From NCBI GenBank assembly GCA_904397895.1, contig CAJFOZ010000068.1, forward strand, positions 62,001-126,000: 64,000 nucleotides of DNA, written 5' to 3'. The number at the start of each line of letters is the position of its first letter. Positions within the stretch are counted from its first letter, which is position 1. Below, piece after piece: positions 42,300 to 51,806 of the stretch. Under the pieces are notes generated by a model. That model saw nothing but the letters and a program-made list of their open reading frames with translations, had not been told where the DNA came from and did not search any database. The translations under genes were made by a program, and so were the position numbers. This DNA is from an uncultured Clostridia bacterium (lineage in GTDB: Bacteria; Bacillota; Clostridia; Oscillospirales; Acutalibacteraceae).

Positions 42300-43481
42300 T
42301 TAAGAATTGTTTTTCACAATGCGTTCCCACAGAGGGGACATAGCCCGCAGCCGCTCCACAATGGGGGGGAGGGCTTCCAGAATGGCGTCCACATCCTCTT
42401 CCGTATTAACGTCGCTGAGGCTGATGCGCAAAGAGCCATGGGCGATCTCATGGGGAAGGCCGATGGCCAATAGTACGTGGCTGGGATCCAAAGAACCCGA
42501 GGTGCAGGCCGACCCGGACGAGGCGGCGATGCCCTTTGCATCCAGCATCAGGAGGAGGGATTCCCCCTCGATGCCTTCAAAGCAGAAATTGGCGTTGCCA
42601 GCCAAACGATGCTGGCGGTCGCCGTTTAAGCGGGAACGGGGAATTTGCAGTACGCCGTCGATCAAACGGTCCCGCATGGCTTGGATGCGTGCAGTGCGGC
42701 CGGGGATATCGGCGGTTGCCTCCTGGATGGCGGCGCCTAACCCTACAATACCCGGGACATTTTCGGTACCAGCTCGGCGGTTAAACTCCTGGGCGCCGCC
42801 GTCGATGAGGTTGGGGAAGCGCAGCCCACGGCGGCAGTACAAGGCTCCCACGCCTTTGGGCCCGTGGAATTTATGGCCCGAAAGGGATAAAAGATCGATG
42901 TTCTGTTCCTTGACGTTGATATCCACCATGCCGATGGCTTGGACAGCGTCGGTGTGGAACAAGACGCCCTTGTCACGGCAGATGGCGCCGATCTCCGGGA
43001 TGGGCTGGATGGTGCCGATCTCATTGTTGGCGTACATGATGCTGACCAGGGCGGTGTCGGGACGGATGGCATTTGCCACGTCCTCGGGCTTTACAATGCC
43101 GTTTTCATACACAGGCAGCAGCGTCACTTCAAAGCCTTCCTTTTGGAGGGATTCCATGGTATGCAGCACGGCGTGATGCTCAAAGGCACTGGTAATCAGA
43201 TGCTTCTTGCCTTTGGCAGCCAGGGAATGGGCGATGCCTTTGATGGCCCAGTTGTCGGCCTCGGAACCGCCCGACGTAAAGAAAATTTCAGAAGAAAGGG
43301 CGCCAATGGCGTCGGCCACCTGCTGCCGGGCACGGTCTACCCCTTCCCGGGCCTCCTGCCCGACATTATATAAACTGGAGGGATTGCCATAAAGCTCGGT
43401 GAAATAGGGGAGCATTGCCTTGACCACCGATGGGGCAGTACTGGTGGTAGCGGCGTTGTCTGCATAAACGATGCGGGTCAT
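42300..43481 (-). CDS. iscS: Cysteine desulfurase NifS/IscS
   Basis: A 393-residue PLP enzyme supplying sulfur to IscU. The PLP lysine is in [11 protein letters not shown] and the persulfide Cys in [17 protein letters not shown]. The opening [13 protein letters not shown] is standard. GAGGTG precedes the ATG. The leader contains a perfect inverted repeat that may be an operator. Confidence 0.96.
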   Translation of the reverse strand: MTRIVYADNAATTSTAPSVVKAMLPYFTELYGNPSSLYNVGQEAREGVDRARQQVADAIGALSSEIFFTSGGSEADNWAIKGIAHSLAAKGKKHLITSAFEHHAVLHTMESLQKEGFEVTLLPVYENGIVKPEDVANAIRPDTALVSIMYANNEIGTIQPIPEIGAICRDKGVLFHTDAVQAIGMVDINVKEQNIDLLSLSGHKFHGPKGVGALYCRRGLRFPNLIDGGAQEFNRRAGTENVPGIVGLGAAIQEATADIPGRTARIQAMRDRLIDGVLQIPRSRLNGDRQHRLAGNANFCFEGIEGESLLLMLDAKGIAASSGSACTSGSLDPSHVLLAIGLPHEIAHGSLRISLSDVNTEEDVDAILEALPPIVERLRAMSPLWERIVKNNS

Positions 43482-43539
43482 AATTCTTCACCTCAAATTT
43501 TAGGAAGTTTAGGTGGGGGAAGACAATCGGATATCGTCC

Positions 43540-43556
43540 AACCTACCTACTAGGTT
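43540..43556. promoter_or_regulatory. Inverted repeat in the iscS leader
   Basis: AACCTA-N5-TAGGTT, a perfect 17-base palindromic arrangement about 20 bases after the -10 box. Candidate operator for an Fe-S-responsive or other regulator; no regulator gene is adjacent. Confidence 0.5.
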
Positions 43557-43575
43557 TGTATTCCTTGTGTTTAAT

Positions 43576-43602
43576 ATTATACCAAAACAGTAGGATATTC
43601 AA
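43576..43602 (-). promoter_or_regulatory. iscS-iscU promoter
   Basis: On the minus strand an extended -10 TGGTATAAT (TATAAT at 43576-43581) with TTGAAT at a short 15-base spacing. Confidence 0.65.
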
Positions 43603-43647
43603 GCGTTACACAAACAAAAAGAAAAAATTATCGTTTTGACTAGAAAA

Positions 43648-44082
43648 TTACACGTTTTTAGAAGCCATTACAGCCAATTGATCACATCGTTCGTTTTCTG
43701 GATGGTTGGCATGTCCCTTGACCCACACCAGTTCCACTTGATGCTTGTCCAGAAGCGCCAGAAGCTGTTCCCACAAATCGGGGTTGAGGGCGGGTTTGCC
43801 GTCGCCTTTTTTCCATCCACGGGCCTTCCAGCCCTTGGCCCATCCTTTGGTGACGGCGTCGATGAGATATTTGGAGTCGCTGTAAAGGGTGACGTCACAA
43901 GGTTCCTTGAGGGCCGATAGGGCCACAATGGCAGCCGTCAGCTCCATACGGTTGTTGGTGGTGTGTTTCTCCCCGCCGGAGAGCTCCCGTTCTACCCCTT
44001 TGAACCGCAAAATAGCGCCGTATCCGCCGGGGCCGGGATTCCCGGAACAAGCGCCGTCTGTAAAAATATCCACATGTTTCAT
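43648..44082 (-). CDS. rnhA: Ribonuclease HI
   Basis: A 144-residue RNase H1 cutting RNA in RNA-DNA hybrids. The four catalytic acids are readable: Asp in [12 protein letters not shown], Glu in NNRMELTAA, Asp in [11 protein letters not shown] and Asp in ENERCDQLA. The start is uncertain: the ATG used here begins the natural first strand, while an ATG at 44106 is an alternative. Confidence 0.93.
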   Translation of the reverse strand: MKHVDIFTDGACSGNPGPGGYGAILRFKGVERELSGGEKHTTNNRMELTAAIVALSALKEPCDVTLYSDSKYLIDAVTKGWAKGWKARGWKKGDGKPALNPDLWEQLLALLDKHQVELVWVKGHANHPENERCDQLAVMASKNV

Positions 44083-44141
44083 CCAGTAAAAGACGCTCCT
44101 CTCCATCATTGTGCGCACAAAACAGCAAAATAACAGTTTTT

Positions 44142-44170
44142 ATTATACACAAGAACCAAACGCTTCACAA
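44142..44170 (-). promoter_or_regulatory. rnhA promoter
   Basis: On the minus strand TTGTGA, 17 bases, TATAAT (44142-44147). Confidence 0.75.
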
Positions 44171-44179
44171 GACGCATCC

Positions 44180-44208
44180 TTGAACTCTTTTCCATGGGCC
44201 GGTATGAT
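44180..44208 (+). promoter_or_regulatory. Promoter of the nucleotidyltransferase fusion gene
   Basis: TTGAAC (44180-44185), 17 bases, TATGAT (44203-44208); divergent from the rnhA promoter. Confidence 0.65.
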
Positions 44209-44264
44209 GGCGGCCTGGGTGGAAATAATAAGGGAAAATAATTGCCGAAAGGATGTGCGCATAG

Positions 44265-46622
44265 ATGAAAGCAGTGATTATGGCAGGAGGAGAGGGAAGC
44301 CGGTTGCGTCCCCTGACGTGCGACACCCCAAAACCGATGACCCGATTGTGCGGACGTCCTGTCCTGGCCTATATCTTGGATCTGCTGGCACGCCATGGAT
44401 TTGACGAGGCGGCCGTTACGTTGCGGTATTTGCCCGACGCCGTCACCGATTGGCTGGAGGAAGGCGTCTGGCACTTTAAGAAACGGGAGATTAAGCTACA
44501 CTTTGTAGAGGAGGATCGTCCCTTGGGCACAGCGGGAGGGGTCAAGCACGCCGCCGACTGGTATGACGACAGCTTCCTGGTCATCAGCGGCGACGCCTTG
44601 ACCGATTTTGACCTGTCCGCCGCCATGAAGTTCCACAAGGAGAAGAGGGCGGCGGCCACCCTGCTGGTTAAGGAGGTCAAGGATCCCAGGGAATATGGCC
44701 TTGTAAACTTCGATGAGGAAAACCGCATCACCGGGTTTTTAGAGAAGCCGGGATGGTCCCAAGCCAGCACCAATACCGCCAACACTGGCATCTATATCTT
44801 GGATCCCAGTGTACTGACCCTTATTCCCGAAGGGCAAACCTATGACTTTGGCAAACAGCTTTTCCCTTTGATGCTCCAAAAAGGATTGCCGCTTTTTGCC
44901 TTCCCCTGCGATGGGTACTGGTGCGATATTGGGGACCTGGACACCTATCTTTCTTGTCAGCAGGATATACTCATGGGGAAGGTATCCTGTACCTTGCCGC
45001 CCCAGGCAGAGGATGGGATCTATTGTTCAGGAAGCATGCCCCAGGGCAATTATCAGTTGGTACCTCCGGTCTACATTGGAGAAGGGGTAACCATCGGCTC
45101 CGGCGCCATGGTGGGGTCCGGATCGGTATTGGACGACCATTGCAATGTGGGCAAAGGGGCCAGCATCAAATCGTCGGTCATGCTGCCGGGGGCCTATGTA
45201 GGGGATCGGGCCTCCTTATGCGGGGCACTTTTGGGCCCGGCTGCGTCGGTCAAACGGGCGGGATCCATGTTTGAGGGATCGGCCGCCGGCGCGGGAAGCG
45301 TAGTAGGGGAACGGGCTACCGTGATGCCAGGCGTGCGCATCTGGCCGGGAAAACAGGTGGAGGACGGATTGGTACTCAGGGAAAACCTAAAGTTCGGATC
45401 CCTCCACATGGAATTATTCGACGATGAAGGCATCGCCGGGGAAACCGGGGTGGAGATCACGCCGGAATTCTGCGCCCGGCTGGGCACGGCCATCGGCAGC
45501 CTGGTGCCGTCCGGACGGATAGCGGTTTCCTACAGCTCTGACCAAGGAAGCAAATGCTTATGCCAGGCGCTGGTAGCGGGCATCCTATCCACAGGAGCCA
45601 ACGTGCTGGACTTCGGCATGGGGTTTGAAGCGGAACTCCGTTATCTCACCGGGTTTTATGAGGCGCAGCTGGGAATCTTTTTATCCGGCGGGCTCAAGAC
45701 ACGTATTGTCGTCCTAGAGGAAAAAGGGCTTCCCCTGACCCGTGGACTGGAGAGGGATCTGGAGAGCAAGATGCAGCGTGGGGAATTCAAGCGCTGTAGT
45801 TGGGAAAACATCCAGAGCGCATCGGTACTCCAGGGCGGAAGGATCACCTATCAGAAAGAACTGATGGCTCAGGCGCCGGAGGGGCTTTCCGGCCTATCGG
45901 CCGGCGTCAAATCGGCCTGCCGTCAGGCGGGAGAGGTGCTGAAGCAGGCATTAAAACAGCTGGGCTGTGAAAAGGGCGGATTACAGTTCCACATCGGCAA
46001 TTCCGGTCGGACGGCGGCGGTATTCGGGGAAGAGGTAGGATACGTCTGGCCGGAGAAGGTGCTGGCCCTATGCTGCCTGGACGCCTTTGAACAGGGCATG
46101 GATGTGGCCCTTCCCAGCGATGCGCCCCGTATCATCAATTACTTGGCCCAGCGGTATGACCGGCAGGTGCTGCGTTATCTGGATTGCCCGGTGGAAGGAT
46201 GCGATAGGGAAGCACGTGAACTAGCCGGCAAACAGCCTTGGGTGCGGGATGGCTTGATGATGACGGTACGCCTACTCAGTCTGATGAAACGGCGCCGGTG
46301 TTCTTTGGGGGAACTTTTGGAAGAATTGCCGTCCTTTGCCGTGTCGTCCCGGTCGGTGGTGTGCCACGGCAATCCGGGGGAGGTCATGCGCAGTTTGTCG
46401 GAGGCCGAGCGGGGACGTCAACTGTCCAGCGAGGAGGGGATCCTCTTGCCGGTGGGGGATGGGCAAGTATTGGTCCGCCCCTCCATCCGGGGGAAAAGCC
46501 TGCGCCTCCAGGCCGAGGCGGATAGCTATGAAACAGCCAACGAACTATGCGGCGGTTTAGAACGTCTGCTGTTTTTGCACATGAAACAATGTGGGTTCCA
46601 GGATAATGGTAATCTACTATAA
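44265..46622 (+). CDS. Sugar-phosphate nucleotidyltransferase fused to a degenerate phosphohexomutase domain
   Basis: A 785-residue protein in three parts. Residues 1-235: nucleotidyltransferase with MAGGEGSRLRPLTCDTPKPM, EEDRPLGTAGGVK and VISGDALTDFD. Residues about 255-370: hexapeptide left-handed beta-helix. Residues about 385-780: phosphomannomutase-like fold (SGRIAVSYSSDQGSK, GANVLDFGMG). In the last part the catalytic serine loop, normally T-A-SHNP, reads FLSGG, and the Mg-binding DGD loop is not recognisable, so mutase activity is doubtful. This matches the bifunctional-looking GDP-mannose pyrophosphorylase-like fusions of Firmicutes and cyanobacteria; the nucleotide-sugar made is unknown. 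The ATG lies about 60 bases after the promoter. Confidence 0.82.
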   Translation: MKAVIMAGGEGSRLRPLTCDTPKPMTRLCGRPVLAYILDLLARHGFDEAAVTLRYLPDAVTDWLEEGVWHFKKREIKLHFVEEDRPLGTAGGVKHAADWYDDSFLVISGDALTDFDLSAAMKFHKEKRAAATLLVKEVKDPREYGLVNFDEENRITGFLEKPGWSQASTNTANTGIYILDPSVLTLIPEGQTYDFGKQLFPLMLQKGLPLFAFPCDGYWCDIGDLDTYLSCQQDILMGKVSCTLPPQAEDGIYCSGSMPQGNYQLVPPVYIGEGVTIGSGAMVGSGSVLDDHCNVGKGASIKSSVMLPGAYVGDRASLCGALLGPAASVKRAGSMFEGSAAGAGSVVGERATVMPGVRIWPGKQVEDGLVLRENLKFGSLHMELFDDEGIAGETGVEITPEFCARLGTAIGSLVPSGRIAVSYSSDQGSKCLCQALVAGILSTGANVLDFGMGFEAELRYLTGFYEAQLGIFLSGGLKTRIVVLEEKGLPLTRGLERDLESKMQRGEFKRCSWENIQSASVLQGGRITYQKELMAQAPEGLSGLSAGVKSACRQAGEVLKQALKQLGCEKGGLQFHIGNSGRTAAVFGEEVGYVWPEKVLALCCLDAFEQGMDVALPSDAPRIINYLAQRYDRQVLRYLDCPVEGCDREARELAGKQPWVRDGLMMTVRLLSLMKRRRCSLGELLEELPSFAVSSRSVVCHGNPGEVMRSLSEAERGRQLSSEEGILLPVGDGQVLVRPSIRGKSLRLQAEADSYETANELCGGLERLLFLHMKQCGFQDNGNLL

Positions 46623-46748
46623 TTTAGATCATATTATAGAATAAAAATCAGATGAGTTAAACAAAGATGATGGATGCGTCGCCAAAGGGAAGGAAGAAAA
46701 ATCGTAGTTTATGCCGAGATTTAGGAGATAAAAGGGTACGGTGCGTTA

Positions 46749-46783
46749 CGCTCAAATTTCAAGCACTTGACAGGATTTGAGCG
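46749..46783. promoter_or_regulatory. Inverted repeat straddling the RNase J promoter -35 box
   Basis: CGCTCAAAT (46749-46757) and ATTTGAGCG (46775-46783), a perfect 9-bp inverted repeat with 17 bases between, enclosing the TTGACA. Candidate operator, or the stem of a hairpin in read-through RNA. Confidence 0.5.
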
Positions 46784-46795
46784 AGAGGTTACAAT
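46767..46795 (+). promoter_or_regulatory. Sigma-A promoter of RNase J
   Basis: Perfect TTGACA (46767-46772), 17 bases, TACAAT (46790-46795). Confidence 0.85.
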
Positions 46796-47119
46796 AATCG
46801 TATTGTACGTGTCCGGTTGAAGTTATCTCAAAGTGTGATTTCGGCATCCGCCTGCTGAGGGCAGGAAGCGAGCGCCTGAGGGCGGCTCTTCTTCCTTTCT
46901 TTGATTTGGCGACGGTTGATGGCCGGTTTAAACAGGTGTCCAGCGGAACGGATTGTAGCTGCGCCCCTGTACTTCTCACTTTGGATATGTGTGAAAGAGA
47001 ACGGATAATTCAATAGTATTTGGAGAAAGCGCCTCGGCCTAGCTCTCGTTTTTTTGAGAAACGCAGGTGAGAGGCTAGGGAAAGTGCGGCTTTCTTGAGA
47101 CATTTGGAGGTTAGTATTT

Positions 47120-49054
47120 GTGACACCTGAAATTAAAAATGCCTTGTTGGGCTCCAGTTCGTCCAAGCAGGAGGAAAAAAACGCCCCTGCCTCCCAGCCC
47201 AAGAAGAGGACAAGCAAGGCCTCGGCAACTCCTAAGCCGAAGGCAACCAGTAAAAAAGAGAAGCCGGCTTCCAAAAAGGACGGTAAGGGAAAGGACCAAT
47301 CCAAATCATCCCCAAAGCAGGGCAAGAATGCCAGTGCCAGCCGGCGGAACCCCCGTGGGAAACAGGACAAACGGTCCCGTTCTGCGGCCAAGGAGCAAAA
47401 GCCGGTTCGGATTTATTATTTGGGCGGCTTAAACGAGATCGGCAAAAATATGACGCTCTATGAGTGCGGGGACGATATGTTCATTGTGGACTGTGGGCTT
47501 GCCTTCCCCGATGACGATATGCTGGGCGTTGATCTGGTCATCCCGGACTTTACCTTTGTGGAGCGGAACAAGGATAAGATCCGCGGTGTGGTGCTCACCC
47601 ACGGCCATGAGGATCACATCGGTTCGCTGCCCTATCTGCTCAAGCAGGTCAACGTCCCTGTGTACGGCACCCGTTTGACATTGGGCCTAGTAGAGGGAAA
47701 ACTACGGGAACACGGTATTTTAAATAAAGCAAAGCTCAACGTCATCCATCCGGGCGACGTGGTGCAGATGGGCTGTATGTCAGTGGAAGCCATCCACGTC
47801 AATCACTCCATCCCCGACGCAGTGGCATTTGCCATCAAGACCCCGTCCGGCACCATTGTCATGACCGGCGACTTTAAGATCGATTGTACCCCCATCCAAG
47901 GGGAGATGATCGATTTGGCCCGTTTTGCCGAGCTGGGCAAGGAAGGGGTCCTGGCCCTGATGGCCGATTCTACCAATGCCGAACGCCCGGGCTACACCAA
48001 ATCGGAACGGTCGGTGGGAGAGAGCTTCGACTCCCTCTTTAAAAAGGCGGAACATCGCCGGATCATCATTGCCACCTTTGCATCCAACGTGCATCGCGTT
48101 CAGCAGATCATCGACGCGGCGGTGCATTACGGCAGGAAGGTGGCCGTTTCGGGCCGCAGCATGGTCAACGTTGTCAACATCGGCATGGAGTTGGGATACC
48201 TGGATGTGCCGGACGGCGTGCTGGTGGACATCGATGTGTTAAACCGTTATCCCAAGGACCAAGTGGTCATCATCACCACCGGCAGCCAGGGGGAACCCAT
48301 GTCGGCTTTAAGCCGTATGGCCATGTCGGACCACCGCAAGGTGGTGGTGGGGCCGGACGATTATATCATCATCTCGGCCAACCCCATCCCTGGCAATGAA
48401 AAGACGGTGGGACATGTAGTCAATGAGCTGATGAAACACGGCTGTGAAGTTGTATACGAAAAGATGTATGAAGTGCATGTGTCGGGCCACGCCTGCCAGG
48501 AGGAGCTCAAGATCATGTTGGGCATTGTAAAACCCAAGTTCTTTATTCCTGTCCACGGCGAGCAAAAGCATCTGCACAAGCACATGACTTTGGCAAAAGG
48601 GATGGGGATCCCTGCCGACCACATCTTGATTTCCGAGATCGGCAAGGTGGTGGAACTGACCCCTAACAGTATGAAGGTAGTGGGCACCGTTCCGGCCGGC
48701 CGGGTGCTGGTGGACGGCCTCGGCGTAGGCGACGTAGGAAGCATCGTGCTGCGGGACCGCAAGCATCTGGCGGAGGACGGACTCATTGTGGTGGTGGCCT
48801 CCATCGATGCAGAATCGGGCTTTGTGGTATCCGGACCGGACATCGTCTCCCGTGGCTTTGTGTATGTCCGGGAATCGGAGATACTGATGGACGATGCCAA
48901 ACGCCTGGTTCGCCGGGTGTTAGAGGACTGTGCGGACAAAAATGTCCGGGAATGGGGCGCTATCAAAAACAGGGTGCGGGAGGATTTGTCCCGCCTGCTG
49001 TACGAGCGGACCAAACGCAGTCCCATGATCCTGCCGATTATTATGGAGGTTTAA
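47120..49054 (+). CDS. rnj: Ribonuclease J
   Basis: A 644-residue metallo-beta-lactamase/beta-CASP exo- and endoribonuclease central to mRNA turnover. The catalytic core begins near residue 94 (VRIYYLGGLNEIGKNM) with the metal motif LTHGHEDHIGSLPYLL, then MTGDFKID and ASNVHRVQQIIDAA. The C-terminal part has SGHACQEELKIMLGIVKPKFFIPVHGE. Ahead of the core is an unusual 90-residue Lys/Ser/Pro/Ala-rich extension, likely disordered. The GTG start follows GGAGG at 9 bases. The gene has a very long leader, so post-transcriptional control is plausible. Confidence 0.94.
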   Translation: MTPEIKNALLGSSSSKQEEKNAPASQPKKRTSKASATPKPKATSKKEKPASKKDGKGKDQSKSSPKQGKNASASRRNPRGKQDKRSRSAAKEQKPVRIYYLGGLNEIGKNMTLYECGDDMFIVDCGLAFPDDDMLGVDLVIPDFTFVERNKDKIRGVVLTHGHEDHIGSLPYLLKQVNVPVYGTRLTLGLVEGKLREHGILNKAKLNVIHPGDVVQMGCMSVEAIHVNHSIPDAVAFAIKTPSGTIVMTGDFKIDCTPIQGEMIDLARFAELGKEGVLALMADSTNAERPGYTKSERSVGESFDSLFKKAEHRRIIIATFASNVHRVQQIIDAAVHYGRKVAVSGRSMVNVVNIGMELGYLDVPDGVLVDIDVLNRYPKDQVVIITTGSQGEPMSALSRMAMSDHRKVVVGPDDYIIISANPIPGNEKTVGHVVNELMKHGCEVVYEKMYEVHVSGHACQEELKIMLGIVKPKFFIPVHGEQKHLHKHMTLAKGMGIPADHILISEIGKVVELTPNSMKVVGTVPAGRVLVDGLGVGDVGSIVLRDRKHLAEDGLIVVVASIDAESGFVVSGPDIVSRGFVYVRESEILMDDAKRLVRRVLEDCADKNVREWGAIKNRVREDLSRLLYERTKRSPMILPIIMEV

Positions 49055-49074
49055 GGGCCTCCCGGCGGGAGAAG

Positions 49075-49108
49075 GAAAGGCAGGTGACGGCTGTATCACT
49101 GCCTTTTC
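49075..49108 (+). terminator. Terminator after RNase J
   Basis: AAAGGCAG and CTGCCTTT arms followed by TTCG. Confidence 0.65.
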
Positions 49109-49156
49109 GTGTCTATGTCCATTTTGGTGGGCAAGCGTCTAAAAAATAGATCGGTG

Positions 49157-49192
49157 CTGGGCCTATACGGCCCAGATAGCCGTTTTTTAGGT
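49157..49192 (+). terminator. Second hairpin before gdpP
   Basis: CTGGGCC-TATAC-GGCCCAG then a T6 run a few bases later, 15 bases before the gdpP start. Possibly an attenuator or part of the terminator pair. Confidence 0.5.
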
Positions 49193-49206
49193 AGGGAAGG
49201 TTTAGG

Positions 49207-51198
49207 ATGAAAAAGCATATCCAGTTGCTAACTGTAATTCCTATTGCACTTTTGGCTGTGTTAGCGATTATGACACTGATCACTTGGTTTTGGAACCAGT
49301 ACATATTTATCGCCTTTGCCGCATTGTTTGCCGTAGCGGCGTTTGCCACTATTTGGCTCAGCGTCCGGTTCCAGCATCATTTTTATCGTTATCTCCAGAA
49401 AATCAGCCGAAGCCTGAATATGACTGAGCAGAACGTCCTCAACCGTTTCCCACTCCCTACATTGGTTTTGGGCAGCGACACCAAGGTGGTTTGGTACAAT
49501 GACCTTTTCCGCCAGCAGGTGTTGCTGGGAAGGGATATATTTGGCGGGAAATTTTCCCGCCTGCTTCCCAACCTGACGGTGGAGGACATGGTGCAAAAAC
49601 CGGTCTCCATCAAGCTTGAAGGCCGGTATTACACCGTCTACAGCGCTAAAACAGAGAAGGAAAACAGTTTGTTATATACCCTTTATTTTGTGGACGACAC
49701 TACGCTGAAGGCCACATATGAAGAGTATCACAAAAGCCGGCCGACGGTGGCGTTGGCGGTCATCGACAATATGGAGGAATTGCTCCAGACGGCCAAAGAC
49801 AGCGAACGCGCCCAAATCCAGGGGCAGATTGAAACCATCCTAGAGCATTGGATCGGCAAGACCACCGGCTTTTTCCGCCGCCTTGGCAATGACCGGTTCC
49901 TTATTGTGATGGAGGAGCGGCATTTGGCGGAGGCCGTCAAAGGCAGGTTCTCTGTGCTGGACCGGGTGAGGGAAGTGACGGCGGGCGGCCGTATGAGCGC
50001 CACGTTGTCCATCGGCGTGGGCCATGGCGGAGAATCCTTCCACGAGTGCGAAGAGATGGCCCGCCAGGCGTTGGACATGGCCTTGGGGCGCGGCGGTGAT
50101 CAGGCCGCTGTACGCAGCAAGGACGGATATGAGTTTTATGGCGGCGTATCCAAGGGCGTGGAAAAACGGACCCGGGTGCGCAGCCGTATTATTGCATCGG
50201 CATTGTCGGAATTGATCGACGGCAGCGGCAATGTGCTGATTATGGGGCATAAGGGGTCAGATCTGGATGCTTTAGGCGCGGCGGTAGGCGTCTACCGGGC
50301 AGTGGTCAGCCGGGGAAAGGATGCCCGCATTGTGGCCAACCGCAAGACGTCCCTGGCCCAGTCGCTGCTCCGCCGCATGGACCAGGAGAATATGGGCAGG
50401 GCTCTGGTGGAGCCGGAGGATGCCTTGGACCTCATCGATGACCAGACCCTCCTGATTGTGGTGGATACCCACCGTCCCGATTTCTTGGATTCCATTGAGG
50501 TGTACCGCCGGTGCGAACACGTGGTGGTCATCGACCATCACCGCAAGATGGTGGAGCACATCGACAATGCCGTCATCTTTTTCCATGAACCGTTTGCCTC
50601 CTCGGCCTGCGAGATGGTTACGGAATTGCTTCAGTATATGACAAACCCCGGTCTCGGACGATTTGAGGCGGAGGCACTATTAGCCGGCATTATGCTGGAC
50701 ACCAAGGATTTCGTATTCCGTACCGGTGTACGGACCTTTGAAGCGGCGGCGTTTTTGCGCCGTAAAGGAGCCGATACGGTGGCGGTTAAGAAGATGTTCT
50801 CCGGCAGCGTGGATTCCTATCAGAAAAAAGCCATGATGGTGACCGAAGCAAAAATCTATCGCAACTGCGCCATCTCATGCAGCGTCCTTTCAGGGGACGA
50901 TATGCGCATCAGCGCTGCCCAGGCGGCGGATGAACTGCTCAATATCGACGGGGTGGACGCCTCCTTTGTGCTTTACAGTGAAAACAATGTGGTGTTTATA
51001 TCCGGCCGGTCCATGGGCCTTGTCAACGTCCAGATCATCATGGAGTCCATTGGAGGCGGCGGGCATTTGACCATGGCAGGGGCGCAGCTTTCGGGCGTCA
51101 GCTTGGAAGATGCCAGGCAGCAGCTTCTGAAGGCTATCGACGTCTACCAGGAGAACCGCGCCATCGAATCAAGGGGGGCAGAGGGGAAAGAAGGTTGA
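49207..51198 (+). CDS. gdpP: c-di-AMP phosphodiesterase GdpP (DHH family)
   Basis: A 663-residue membrane phosphodiesterase. Two N-terminal membrane segments (about 7-27 and 32-52), a PAS-like region (about 80-150), a degenerate GGDEF domain (about 170-315) lacking GGDEF itself, then the DHH domain (LIMGHKGSDLDALGAAVG, VVDTHRPDF, VVIDHHRKMVEH) and DHHA1 domain ending ESIGGGGHLTMAGAQ. It hydrolyses c-di-AMP and so affects potassium and cell-wall homeostasis. It is followed by rplI and dnaB, as in Bacillus. Confidence 0.95.
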   Translation: MKKHIQLLTVIPIALLAVLAIMTLITWFWNQYIFIAFAALFAVAAFATIWLSVRFQHHFYRYLQKISRSLNMTEQNVLNRFPLPTLVLGSDTKVVWYNDLFRQQVLLGRDIFGGKFSRLLPNLTVEDMVQKPVSIKLEGRYYTVYSAKTEKENSLLYTLYFVDDTTLKATYEEYHKSRPTVALAVIDNMEELLQTAKDSERAQIQGQIETILEHWIGKTTGFFRRLGNDRFLIVMEERHLAEAVKGRFSVLDRVREVTAGGRMSATLSIGVGHGGESFHECEEMARQALDMALGRGGDQAAVRSKDGYEFYGGVSKGVEKRTRVRSRIIASALSELIDGSGNVLIMGHKGSDLDALGAAVGVYRAVVSRGKDARIVANRKTSLAQSLLRRMDQENMGRALVEPEDALDLIDDQTLLIVVDTHRPDFLDSIEVYRRCEHVVVIDHHRKMVEHIDNAVIFFHEPFASSACEMVTELLQYMTNPGLGRFEAEALLAGIMLDTKDFVFRTGVRTFEAAAFLRRKGADTVAVKKMFSGSVDSYQKKAMMVTEAKIYRNCAISCSVLSGDDMRISAAQAADELLNIDGVDASFVLYSENNVVFISGRSMGLVNVQIIMESIGGGGHLTMAGAQLSGVSLEDARQQLLKAIDVYQENRAIESRGAEGKEG

Positions 51199-51246
51199 TT
51201 TTTCCCCCAAGACCCGGTATAATTTGGAGAAAAGGAGGCGTTTTTC

Positions 51247-51693
51247 ATGAAAGTGATTTTGAAAGCCGATGTCAAAGGTGCTGGAAAAAACGGTGAATTG
51301 GTCACCGTTTCGGATGGATATGCCCGTAACTTCTTGTTCCCCCGGGGCCTGGCGGTGGAAGCCAGCCAGCATGCCATCCACCAGTTAAAGGATAAAGAGG
51401 CGGCGGCCAAACGCCGTGAGGAACAGAAAAAGGCCGAAGCCCAGGAGACTGCCAACCGCATTGCCGACAAGACTGTAAAGATGACGGCCAAAGCCGGCCA
51501 GGGCGGCCGCCTGTTTGGTTCGGTGACGGCCAAGGAAATTGCCGAAGCGGTGGCAAAACAGTTGGATATTGAGGTGGACAAGCGCAAGGTGGAGATTTCG
51601 GGGGATATTAAATCCTGCGGCACCTATGAGGTAAAATTGCACTTGTATCCCGGCGTATCGGCCCGTGTGTACGCTATGGTCACCGAGGAATAA
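51247..51693 (+). CDS. rplI: 50S ribosomal protein L9
   Basis: A 148-residue L9. The N-terminal rRNA-binding domain is intact ([39 protein letters not shown]), followed by the long connecting helix (about 45-78) and the C-terminal domain with [25 protein letters not shown] precedes the ATG, 48 bases after gdpP, so the two are probably cotranscribed. Confidence 0.97.
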   Translation: MKVILKADVKGAGKNGELVTVSDGYARNFLFPRGLAVEASQHAIHQLKDKEAAAKRREEQKKAEAQETANRIADKTVKMTAKAGQGGRLFGSVTAKEIAEAVAKQLDIEVDKRKVEISGDIKSCGTYEVKLHLYPGVSARVYAMVTEE

Positions 51694-51721
51694 ACTAGTT
51701 TTTTACATTGTAGCATTGTCT

Positions 51722-51756
51722 AAATTTGACGGCGGATTACCTGCCGTCAAATTCAT
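51722..51756 (+). terminator. Terminator-like hairpin after rplI
   Basis: AATTTGACGGC and GCCGTCAAATT, 9-base loop, then a weak T-rich tail before dnaB. Confidence 0.65.
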
Positions 51757-51806
51757 TTTACCCTGTTTTTATCAGGATTTTATAGGATTAGAAAGGAGAA
51801 CCATCG

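Larger units (their letters stand above)
46623..47119. other. Promoter and long leader of the RNase J gene
   Basis: About 500 bases. The first 140 hold the end of the previous transcript, with no obvious terminator. A consensus promoter at 46767-46795 starts a leader of about 315 bases. It has two small hairpins with identical TGAG loops (46851-46865 and 46872-46886) and a larger one (47038-47079). I see no gene in it and cannot match it to a known RNA family. Confidence 0.55.

Noticed and set aside
46660-46770. 36-codon frame starting ATGGATGCG before the RNase J promoter
   Set aside because: No ribosome binding site, and it ends inside the promoter; treated as non-coding.
46802-47119. 6S RNA, RNase P RNA, SRP RNA or c-di-AMP riboswitch
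   Set aside because: I looked for the conserved cores of these RNAs in the RNase J leader and found none; only generic hairpins.
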